From NCBI GenBank assembly GCA_963169875.1, contig CAUJEL010000082.1:1-42753 (forward strand): 42,753 bases of DNA, written 5' to 3'. Source of the DNA: Candidatus Zhuqueibacterota bacterium. Its GTDB lineage: Bacteria; Zhuqueibacterota; Zhuqueibacteria; Residuimicrobiales; Residuimicrobiaceae. Positions 1-8,500 of the stretch are shown piece by piece. Each line of letters begins with the position of its first letter. Within the stretch, counting starts at the first letter, position 1. A program made the position numbers and the translations under genes. The notes under the pieces were generated by a model, which saw only the letters and a list, made by a program, of their open reading frames with translations, was not told where the DNA came from and did not search any database.

Positions 1-476
1 CCGGGCTCGGTCAGGGTGCCGCGGTATTCGCGCACCTGCTCCGCGGTGAGATCGCACACATACGCTTTGCCTTTTTCGATCAGCGCGATGGCGAACTGAT
101 AGAGCTGCTCGAAATAATCGGACGCATAGAACTTGCGATCCTGCCAGTCAAAACCAAGCCAGCGCACGTCTTCTTCGATGGCATCAACGTATTCAACATC
201 TTCTTTGGCGGGATTGGTGTCGTCATAGCGCAGGTTGCATTTGCCGCCGAACTCTTTGGCAAGCCCAAAATTGAGGCAAATAGACTTGGCGTGTCCGATG
301 TGCAGATAGCCGTTTGGCTCCGGTGGGAAGCGGGTGTGCACACGGCCCTGATACTTGCCGGTTTGCAAATCTTCCCGGATGATGGCGCGTATGAAATGGG
401 GGGGCGCCGTACTGTTTGCATCCTCGGGCGCATTTTTCCCGGCCTCGGGATACCCGGTGTCTTTTGTGGTTTCCAT
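1..476 (-). CDS. glnS: Glutaminyl-tRNA synthetase, N-terminal part (runs off left edge)
   Basis: This gene would charge tRNA-Gln with glutamine in the cytoplasm. Only the first 158 codons are inside the window. The class I signature [16 protein letters not shown] is present, with HIGH at residues 59-62 in the form typical of GlnRS rather than GluRS. It is followed by [13 protein letters not shown] and [13 protein letters not shown], both characteristic of GlnRS. Residues 1-25 form a variable leader rich in Asp, Ala and Pro ahead of the conserved [10 protein letters not shown] start. I chose the ATG at 476 because GAGG lies about 9 nt upstream. The gene follows tRNA-Gln and a hairpin terminator, and gltX lies just beyond. 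GlnRS means this organism can charge glutamine directly; whether it also has GatCAB cannot be seen. Confidence 0.95.
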   Translation of the reverse strand, partial: METTKDTGYPEAGKNAPEDANSTAPPHFIRAIIREDLQTGKYQGRVHTRFPPEPNGYLHIGHAKSICLNFGLAKEFGGKCNLRYDDTNPAKEDVEYVDAIEEDVRWLGFDWQDRKFYASDYFEQLYQFAIALIEKGKAYVCDLTAEQVREYRGTLTEP

Positions 477-517
477 GTTCCGCTACCTCAACAGTTGAAA
501 ATATAAGAGACTAAATC

Positions 518-550
518 AAAAACGGTCATCAGCACCGTGCGACGACCGTT
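518..550 (-). terminator. Intrinsic terminator between tRNA-Gln and glnS
   Basis: Read on the minus strand, AACGGTC and GACCGTT form a 7-bp stem (544-550 with 521-527). The 16-nt loop can fold further through a GCA/TGC pair, and a run of five T follows. It would end transcripts from gltX/tRNA-Gln before glnS, and it implies a glnS promoter in the roughly 40 nt that remain. A TATATT there is a possible -10, but I see no convincing -35. Confidence 0.65.
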
Positions 551-559
551 CTTGTGCAG

Positions 560-630
560 CTGGGGAGCAGGGATTCGAACCCCGATACCATGATCCAGAG
601 TCATGTGTCCTGCCATTGGACGACTCCCCA
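560..630 (-). tRNA. tRNA-Gln(CTG)
   Basis: A full cloverleaf reads on the minus strand. The 7-bp acceptor stem TGGGGAG/CTCCCCA starts with T as in known tRNA-Gln. The anticodon stem CATGA/TCATG encloses the loop CTCTGGA, giving anticodon CTG. The T arm contains GTTCGAATC. The discriminator base at 560 is G and CCA is not encoded. The 5' end lies 6 nt after the gltX stop codon, so the tRNA is probably cut from the 3' end of the gltX transcript. Its cognate synthetase gene glnS comes next. Confidence 0.96.
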
Positions 631-636
631 ATCCGT

Positions 637-2163
637 TTATGAAATTAATTTGGGAATGATCTCCATGCCCCTGTCAATGCGTCTCAAAACGGTCTCTTTG
701 CCCAGCACTTCGAGCAATTCGAACAATCCCGGGCCAACGCTGACGCCCGTCACCGCAAGCCGGAGCGGATGAATCAACTTGCCGCCGCTGCTGTTATGGG
801 CCTCGGCGACCTGCCGCAAGGTCTCCTCAATGGCGCCGGCCGTGAACGTATCCAGTTTCCGGATCGCTTCCGCGAACTGCCGCAGCAGCTCTGGCGTATC
901 TTCCTGCCAGCGTTTTTGCGCCGCCTGTTCATCGTAAGAGGTGGGATCATTGAAAAAATAACCCGCCAATTTGACAAAATCTTCCGTAAAATAGAGCCTC
1001 TCCCGCATCAAACCGACAGCCCGCGCCAGATAATCATCCGCTACATCTGTATATCCGGCTTTGCGCAGCGCCGGTTTCAGCTCCTCCATCAGCGAAGCGA
1101 CATCGCGGCGCATGATATGCTCTTTATTGAGCCACTGCAATTTTTTGAGGTCAAAAATGGCCGCTGATTTGTTGACGCGTTGCAGTGAAAACTCTTGCAC
1201 CAGCTCTGGCAGATCAAAAACCTGACGGTCATCGCCCTCGCCCGGATTCCAGCCGAGAAGTGCGATGTAATTGATGATGGCCGCTTTTTCATAGCCTTTG
1301 CGGATATACGAGGCGACATCGGGATCCACTTTGCCGCTGGGCAGTTCATCCAGGGATTGGATGTCGCGCTTGCTCATCTTGCTGCCATCCGGATTGAAAA
1401 TCAACGGCAGATGCGCCATGTGCGGCGGCGTCCAGCCAAAACACTCGTAGAGCAGCAAATGCTTGGGCACGGAACTGAGCCACTCTTCGCCGCGAATGAC
1501 ATGGGAAATTTCCATGAGATGGTCATCCACCACATTGGCCAGATGATAGGTGGGAAAGCCATCCGATTTGAGCAAGACCTGATCATCTATTTCGCGGCTG
1601 TCAAAAACGACGCGGCCGCGAATTTCATCATCCACCTCGAATTGGCGGCCTTCCGGCACCAAAAGCCGGATCACATAGGGTTTTCCGGCATCCAACGCCG
1701 CACGCAACGCTTGCGGGGTCATATTCAGGCTGTTGCTCATCTCATGACGGATGGTGAAATTGTATTTCATGAACTGATTGCCGGACTGGCGCGCGCGCTG
1801 CCGCGCCGCTTCGATCTCTTCCGGCGTATCAAAGGCATAATAAGCAAAACCCTTGTCGAGCAGCTCCCGGGCGTATTTCTGATAAATCTCTGTTCTTTGC
1901 GATTGGAAATAGGGACCGTAATTGCCACCCTGCCGGGGGCCTTCATCGGGAACCAGGCCGGCCCATTCCAGCACGGAGATGAGGTTTTCCGTGGCGCCTT
2001 CGACAAAGCGTTCGCGGTCCGTGTCTTCGATGCGAAGGATGAACGTGCCGCCGTGCTTGCGGGCGTACAAATAGTTGTACAACGCGGTGCGCAAACCGCC
2101 GATGTGTACAAAACCCGTCGGGCTGGGGGCAAATCTTACGCGTACGTTGGTCAAAGAATTCAC
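637..2163 (-). CDS. gltX: Glutamyl-tRNA synthetase
   Basis: Cytoplasmic enzyme that attaches glutamate to tRNA-Glu. The 508-aa length fits the family. The catalytic Rossmann fold starts with RFAPSPTGFVHIGG (HIGG at residues 20-23), followed by LRIEDTDRER. KMSKRD (262-267) is the second ATP-binding signature. The C-terminal third is the helical anticodon-binding region. The Cys residues of the zinc-binding subtype are absent near residue 110. The start is GTG at 2163 (MNSLTNVRVR), with GGAA about 5 nt upstream; family alignment supports this start within a few residues. A terminator for the upstream serine tRNAs ends only about 25 nt before the start, so gltX is read either by partial readthrough or from a promoter overlapping that hairpin. 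Confidence 0.98.
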   Translation of the reverse strand: MNSLTNVRVRFAPSPTGFVHIGGLRTALYNYLYARKHGGTFILRIEDTDRERFVEGATENLISVLEWAGLVPDEGPRQGGNYGPYFQSQRTEIYQKYARELLDKGFAYYAFDTPEEIEAARQRARQSGNQFMKYNFTIRHEMSNSLNMTPQALRAALDAGKPYVIRLLVPEGRQFEVDDEIRGRVVFDSREIDDQVLLKSDGFPTYHLANVVDDHLMEISHVIRGEEWLSSVPKHLLLYECFGWTPPHMAHLPLIFNPDGSKMSKRDIQSLDELPSGKVDPDVASYIRKGYEKAAIINYIALLGWNPGEGDDRQVFDLPELVQEFSLQRVNKSAAIFDLKKLQWLNKEHIMRRDVASLMEELKPALRKAGYTDVADDYLARAVGLMRERLYFTEDFVKLAGYFFNDPTSYDEQAAQKRWQEDTPELLRQFAEAIRKLDTFTAGAIEETLRQVAEAHNSSGGKLIHPLRLAVTGVSVGPGLFELLEVLGKETVLRRIDRGMEIIPKLIS

Positions 2164-2188
2164 CTGTTTCCGTTTTTCCTGTAATTAC

Positions 2189-2216
2189 AAAAAAATGGCG
2201 AAACCGCCATTTTTTG
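2189..2216 (-). terminator. Intrinsic terminator after tRNA-Ser(GCT)
   Basis: The stem ATGGCG/CGCCAT closes on a 4-nt loop and is extended by A/T pairs on both sides, so it has a T-run on either strand. On the minus strand it lies just below the tRNA-Ser(GCT) 3' end and directly above gltX. The symmetry would also let it stop plus-strand transcripts. Confidence 0.85.
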
Positions 2217-2221
2217 TTTTG

Positions 2222-2310
2222 CGGAGAGGCAGGGATTCGAACCCTGGGTAGGGATTACTCCCTACAACGGCTTAGCAGGCCGCCCCGTTCAGCCACTCCG
2301 GCACCTCTCC
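2222..2310 (-). tRNA. tRNA-Ser(GCT)
   Basis: Class II tRNA of 89 nt. The acceptor stem GGAGAGG/CCTCTCC is perfect, the anticodon stem-loop is CGGCCTGCTAAGCCG with GCT, and the long variable arm contains TAGGGAGTAATCCCTA. The T loop is GGTTCGAATCC and the discriminator at 2222 is G. CCA is not encoded. It reads AGC/AGU codons and is probably co-transcribed with the second serine tRNA about 30 nt upstream. Confidence 0.97.
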
Positions 2311-2341
2311 GAAAAATATGTTTGCGCCCGCCATCACGGGA

Positions 2342-2428
2342 TGGCGGAGGGAGGGGGATTCGAACCCCCAAGGGTTTGCACCCGGCGGTTTTCAAGACCG
2401 CTGCCTTGCCTGTTAGGTCTATCCCTCC
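2342..2428 (-). tRNA. tRNA-Ser(TGA), CCA encoded
   Basis: Class II tRNA. The 7-bp acceptor stem GGAGGGA/TCCCTCC is perfect, the anticodon loop CTTGAAA gives TGA, and the variable arm includes CGGGTGCAAACCC. The T arm is GGGGG TTCGAAT CCCCC. The discriminator G at 2345 is followed by an encoded CCA (2344-2342), unlike the two other tRNAs here. The D stem as I align it has one non-canonical pair (A11 opposite G24). The loop is CTTGAAA and not CTTCAAA, so it reads UCA/UCG serine codons and is not a selenocysteine tRNA. Confidence 0.95.
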
Positions 2429-2439
2429 CGGCAGGCATA

Positions 2440-2468
2440 AATTTACAAATAAATAAGAAGATAGTCAA
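2440..2468 (-). promoter_or_regulatory. Sigma-70-type promoter for the serine tRNA pair
   Basis: The minus strand reads TTGACT (2468-2463), a 17-nt spacer, then TAAATT (2445-2440). The expected start of transcription is near 2433, only a few bases before the mature 5' end of tRNA-Ser(TGA) at 2428. The A/T-rich spacer and the close placement fit a strong stable-RNA promoter. Confidence 0.8.
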
Positions 2469-2502
2469 ATCTTTTTTCATGCAATCATTGCGAATCAATA
2501 GA

Positions 2503-3594
2503 TCATGCGCGCGCAAATTTCTTGCCCGGCAGTTGAATGACAAGATTCTTCAGCTCCAGTTGCAGCAGAATCGCGGCGGTTTGCGAGACCGGCTGCTGCA
2601 CGTTAAGCGATATGGCGTCAATATGAACCGGATCTGGACCCAGTACCTGCAGGACGGCGGATTCCTCGTCGCTGAGATCCTCAACCGGCAGGGAGAGTTG
2701 CACCGCCCGGGCGGGGTGCATTTGCAGACCGATTTCCACAAGAATATCGTCGATATTCTGCACCAGTTTCGCCCCCTGCTGGATGAGGCGATTGCACCCC
2801 CAGCTCTTGGGATTGTTGACATTTCCGGGAATGGCCATCACCTCGCGGCCGTACTCCAGCGCATTGTCCGCGGTGATGAGCGCCCCGCTGGTTTCTCCGG
2901 CCTCGACCACCAGCGTCGCCAGGGAGAGTCCGGCAATGATGCGGTTGCGGCGCGGGAAATGGGGTGCGTCGGGCTTGGCGCCAAACGGATACTCGGAGAT
3001 CACCGCCCCTCTTTCTGCGATTCGTCGCGCCAGCTGTTTGTTTTCGCTCGGATAGATTTGATCGAGGCCGGAACCCAGGACCGCAACAGTCACGCCACCC
3101 TGGGACACGCAAGCGTGATGCGCCAGCGTGTCAACCCCGCGCGCCAGCCCGCTGATCACCGCCAGTCCTCTTTGCACCAGTTCGCGGGCGAATTTTTCCG
3201 CCATGATCTGCGCGTATTCGCTGGGAGCGCGCGTCCCGACCATGGCGACGCTTTGCAGAGAGAGGGCCTTGATATCGCCTTGAACGAACAGGATCAGCGG
3301 CGGGTCAAACAGGGGCTGTAAAAGAGGCGGATAATCCTCATCCCAGATACTGAGCAGGGTGACGCCGGACTGCCCGGCCAGACATATTTGTTTTTCAGCA
3401 AAAGCCAGGTCGCGATGCTTTTTTATGGCCGCGGCGAGGGTCTGATCGATGCCCCCCACTTCACAGAGTTGACGGGTGGAGGCGGAATACACCGCTGCCG
3501 GAGTTTTGAAGCGCGCGACGAGATTGCGCATGCGCTGGGGGCCAATGCCGGGGGTTTGATACAAGCTGAGTAACTCGGGTGTGACAAAACCCAT
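2503..3594 (-). CDS. dprA: DNA processing protein DprA (RecA loader)
   Basis: DprA binds incoming single-stranded DNA during natural transformation and loads RecA. The 363 aa hold an N-terminal helix-hairpin-helix part (about 1-65, TPGIGPQRMRNLV). The Rossmann-like core follows with VGTRAPSEY, SGLARGVDTLAHHA, AVLGSGLDQIYP, SEYPFG, FPRRNRIIAGLS and EAGETSGALITA, all core DprA motifs. A C-terminal winged-helix domain covers about 300-363. The start ATG at 3594 has GGAG 5 nt upstream and lies 11 nt after the obg stop, so the two genes form an operon. The gene also occurs in non-competent bacteria, so it is only supporting evidence for DNA uptake together with the ComEA/PilM-like genes at 27.6-30.2 kb. 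Confidence 0.97.
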   Translation of the reverse strand: MGFVTPELLSLYQTPGIGPQRMRNLVARFKTPAAVYSASTRQLCEVGGIDQTLAAAIKKHRDLAFAEKQICLAGQSGVTLLSIWDEDYPPLLQPLFDPPLILFVQGDIKALSLQSVAMVGTRAPSEYAQIMAEKFARELVQRGLAVISGLARGVDTLAHHACVSQGGVTVAVLGSGLDQIYPSENKQLARRIAERGAVISEYPFGAKPDAPHFPRRNRIIAGLSLATLVVEAGETSGALITADNALEYGREVMAIPGNVNNPKSWGCNRLIQQGAKLVQNIDDILVEIGLQMHPARAVQLSLPVEDLSDEESAVLQVLGPDPVHIDAISLNVQQPVSQTAAILLQLELKNLVIQLPGKKFARA

Positions 3595-3605
3595 ATCATC
3601 TCCAT

Positions 3606-4619
<1,014 letters not shown>

Positions 4620-4705
4620 TTAGTTGAATGTAAGAAAGGATTCGGGTGGATTGGAGGAAGTCCCGGTCGCATGGACACTTGCGCCGGTTGCGCCCTGGCA
4701 GAGGG

Positions 4706-5365
4706 TCAGCGCACGCCATTGGCCATGGCGCGTTTTTTCTTGCTGTCCAGTCCGATGTTTTTCAGGGTTCTTCTCAACGCAAACCAACCGACTTTAATAT
4801 TGCCATGGGCCGGCGTATTCAACGTCCGCGCCAGTTGGATGGTGCTGATATCAGGATTCGCCGCGATGATCTTGCGGATTTTTTCTTCCAGGCCCTCAGT
4901 CCGGCCTGAATCCGCTGCCAGCGTAGATTCCGGTCTTGCGCTTGCCGGCCGCCGCGGGGAATCGACATCGACTTCCGCGACCGGCACCGTTTCGCTCATG
5001 GGCCCCAGCGTGCGTTCGAAATCTTTGATGGCTTCTTCAATGGAATCGAACGCTTTGAGGATATAATGAAACTCCAGCAATTCGAACACCTCATACACCT
5101 CGGGGATCATCCGTACCAGCTTCAAGTCGCCGCCGCGTTCCCGAATCCCCTTGATTTCGCTGATAAAAATGCCCCAGCCCGCACTGCTGACGTAATCCAC
5201 ATTACCCAGATCGATCACGATATTGAAAGAACCGGCTTTTAGCAAAGAACTCAATGCATGTTCCAATTCTGAAGACGTGGTCGTGTCGATGTAGCCACCC
5301 ACCTTGATTATTGAAATGCTGCTTTTTGAACCCGTCTTTTCCACCGACAATTGAATGCCTTCCAT
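4706..5365 (-). CDS. STAS anti-sigma factor antagonist with C-terminal DNA-binding-like domain
   Basis: A partner-switching antagonist, normally phosphorylated on Ser by an RsbW-type kinase and reactivated by a PP2C phosphatase. Residues 1-115 are a STAS domain. DYVSSAGWGIF (57-67) is the phosphorylation loop, and alignment with SpoIIAA/RsbV points to Ser61, with Ser60 next to it. Residues 120-155 are a Pro/Ser/Ala/Glu linker. Residues 157-212 form a helical, basic-ended domain (EEKIRKIIAANPD...LRRTLKNIGLDSKKKR). This domain resembles residues 735-795 of the neighbouring kinase/phosphatase in spacing and key residues. Antagonists are usually about 110 aa, so this extension is unusual. The start ATG at 5365 has GGAG 8 nt upstream, and the gene has its own strong promoter. 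It lies directly after the kinase/phosphatase gene, its likely partner. Confidence 0.88.
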   Translation of the reverse strand: MEGIQLSVEKTGSKSSISIIKVGGYIDTTTSSELEHALSSLLKAGSFNIVIDLGNVDYVSSAGWGIFISEIKGIRERGGDLKLVRMIPEVYEVFELLEFHYILKAFDSIEEAIKDFERTLGPMSETVPVAEVDVDSPRRPASARPESTLAADSGRTEGLEEKIRKIIAANPDISTIQLARTLNTPAHGNIKVGWFALRRTLKNIGLDSKKKRAMANGVR

Positions 5366-5466
5366 TTTAAATCTCCATCAAGATGATTCCACGGGTGGTG
5401 CGCCCGCGCGCCGATATCTCTGTGTGATCGGGCTTTTTGCCGTCTCAAGAGATCATCCAGAACAAT

Positions 5467-5495
5467 AATATAACTTTTATCATTTCAATAGTCAA
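5467..5495 (-). promoter_or_regulatory. Sigma-70-type promoter for the STAS antagonist
   Basis: The minus strand reads TTGACT (5495-5490), a 17-nt spacer, then TATATT (5472-5467), close to consensus. Transcription would begin near 5460, giving a leader of about 95 nt before the ATG at 5365. It allows the antagonist to be made independently of the long operon upstream. Confidence 0.82.
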
Positions 5496-5528
5496 TAAAA
5501 AACATCCCGCATTTTTTACGCATCGCAA

Positions 5529-8500
5529 TCAGGTTGATTCCGACTGATTCATGAAGCGTTTGGCCCGTTGGATGCTGTCTCGTATATCGCGCCGGTCCGG
5601 GGAGATTTGCAGCAGCTGCTCCCAGTAATAAATCGCCTGTGGAAACGCCCCTTGATTGGCATAAATGACGCCCAGTTTCTCGTGCGCATCGCGGTTCTTT
5701 GGATCGATTTTCAGCAATAGCCGGAATTGTTGCGCCGCTTCGCGATATCGTTGCGTCCGAAAATACGACTGCCCCAATAAAGCTCTTATCTGGCCGTCGT
5801 CACCATGCCGGGAAAGAATCGATTTACATATGTCGATGGTCTGCTCGAATTCTTCCGTCAAAAAGAGGCTGAGGGCCTGGGCCAGGGCGCGATCGCGCTC
5901 CGGATCGGAAGCATGATAGGCGCCCGATTCTCCATGGCCTTCTCCTTCGGCAGGTTTTTGCCCATGCCCGTTGCCGGAACCGGATTGCGCCCATTTCTCC
6001 TCCGGGGCCGGGTCTGTGCTTAACAGATCGATCAGCTCATCAAACGATAGACGATGCTCCGATCTTTCGGTCCTGTCAGGCACCGCCTCTTCAGGGTCCG
6101 GCTCCTTCAAGGTCCAGGATAAATCTTCCGCTGGCGTTTCCGGCTGGCTTTCGCGATTGATCCGGTCAGCGATCTCACTTTGCAATATCTGATCAACAAT
6201 ATCGCTCTCCAGCTCTCCGGTGGCGTTGTTGATGAGACGCTGCTCGTCATCCATTTCCAGAAATTCGTCAAAGGCATCTGACAAGGCCGGCGCCAGGTCG
6301 GCCGCAAAATCCGCGGCATCATCGACGTGAATCGCTTCTTCCTGAACTATTTCAGCATCTTCTGCCGGCGGCTTGGGGAAAAGTTCGTTATCATGCTGTT
6401 GCGCAAAAGGATCTTCCAGACCGCCGCCTTCATTGAGCATGGCGGCGAAATCAAATTCATCGCTGCTGGATTGCGCCTCGTGCTCGGCCGCAGGCGGAAG
6501 CGTCAACGCCTCAGGCGCCGCAGCCTGCTCCTCCTCCGCGATTTGAGAATCAGCAAAAGCACCCGGGCCCGCACCCTGATCCAGCTCATTCTGCGCTGCG
6601 GGCGCATTTTCCCGGGACTCGCTGCCGGCGTATGAAAATCCCAGCTCCTCCAACGAGAGGTCGTTTTCCGCGGTTGGTTTATCCGCGTTGTCCTCGAGTT
6701 GTTCTGCCACAACCGCAGTCACCGCTTCCGTCTCCGGCGGCATGCCATTGTAACGTTTATCGAATAAATCCTCCATGGGCGTATTCATCAGTTCATCGAT
6801 GCCGATGGAGAGAATATTGCGGCCCTGATACTCGTCTTCCCCCCGGGGGGGCACAGACGTTGTTTCGGGCTGGGGCGACTGTTCTTCTTGCGGGTGGGGG
6901 ATGGGTTTTCCCGCGGCCGCATGCAAACGTCGTGGCGGCGCAGCGCGCTCGTCCGGGCTTTCCTCCCCTTCATCGGGAAGATCGGCGAGGCCTCCTTTTT
7001 GAATGATCACCCGTCCATCCAGTGTCAGCATGGGGGTTCCTGGGGGTTTCGGCCGCCGTTTTTTGCCGCCCCGGTTGACAAACGCCTCCCGTAATTCCTT
7101 GGTATTTAACTTGGCGCGAACCAATTCTTCGTAAATCTTGGCCGGGGCCAATTCGAGGAACCCATAGCGCTCCGTTAAAAGCTCTTCCGCGATCTTTTTT
7201 GCGCCATACTCCGGATGGCGCATGATAATGTCATAGAGCTTGGTTTTCTCTTCGATGCTGAGATGTTTGCTCTCAATGGACTCAATTTCCCCGGTCTCCA
7301 GTTCCTCGACTTTGCCGCCCTCGAACAACTCTTTATATTTGCTGTAATAGGCATAGGTTGACAAACCTTCGGCTTCGCACGCTTCGCGAATATTACTGCC
7401 TTGTTGCAAACGCGCATAGACCCGCTTGGCCCGATCCAGTTCAATTTTTTCCGCCGTGGATTGTTCTTTGATGGCCACCAGCGTGATATCATCGCTCTGC
7501 GCCGTTCCCTCGGTGAACGAAAGCAGATCCTCATGCAATTTTTCCACAAAATCACTGGCTTGCTGGTTGCCATATTCCCGAATGACGTTGAGAAAGCGTT
7601 CTTCCCCGTACAATTGCCGCCGCCGGTTCATCGCTTCGGTGATGCCATCGGTATACATGAGAAGAATATCTCCCTCATTCAGAGAGAGGGTATCAGACTC
7701 TATGGTATTGCGAAAAAGATTTTTATCCGGCAGAGAAATGCCGATGGGGAATCCATGGGGATTCAGATAATAGGTTTTCTTGCGGCTGGGCCGGTACAAA
7801 ATCATGGGATTATGCCCGGCACTGGCATAGTTGAGGCGGCGGCGCTTGGAATCGATGATGACGTAGAAAAGCGTGACAAACATACCTTTTTTCATGTCAT
7901 TGACCACGAACTCGTTGACGCGCGCCAAAACCTCAGCGGCATCCTTGATCCCGCGCGCCTCGGTGCGCAGCGCCGTACGGATCATGGTCATGACCAGAGA
8001 GCCGGGAACGCCTTTTCCCGACACATCCGCCACAACGATACCCAGCGTGTCCTTGTCCACTTCGACAAAATCGTAATAATCACCGCCCACTTCTTTTGCT
8101 GCAGCATAGTAGGTGTCCAGCTGGTAGCCTTCAATTTCCGGAAACTCGCTCGGCAGCAGGGTTTGCTGGATTTCCTGCGCCACCTGCATCTCTTTCTGCA
8201 GCCGTTCCTGCTCGGCCAGGTTGACCTGCGATTCCCGTAATTTAAGCGTGATATCGCTGAAGGCCTGAGCGATCTCGCCGATCTCGGTGCTTGCGTCGAT
8301 GTCCATCTCGTCGGCGACGCCGGGTTGTCCCAGCTGCTTCACCCATTCCGACAGGCGGCGGAAAGGATTCATAACCAGATAGATGAGCAGAAAAAGTCCG
8401 GCAGCGCCGATCAACCACACCAATCCGGTCAGGTTGAGATCACTCCACCTCGCCCGGGAGATGTCACTTCGAACCGAATTGTATTGAATGAGAAAGTGGG

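Noticed and set aside
1195-2184. Long open frame opposite gltX (329 codons, plus strand)
   Set aside because: It is the antisense shadow of gltX, whose motifs are complete. It has no family-like features or ribosome-binding site.
2342-2428. Possible selenocysteine tRNA
   Set aside because: The anticodon loop is CTTGAAA (TGA anticodon, serine), not CTTCAAA, and the acceptor and D arms are not of the SelC type.
4640-4705. Plus-strand GGAGGAAGTCC resembling the start of RNase P RNA
   Set aside because: The match lacks one base of GAGGAAAGTCC, the gap is only 98 nt between two coding genes, and no matching 3' helix or P4 partner is present.
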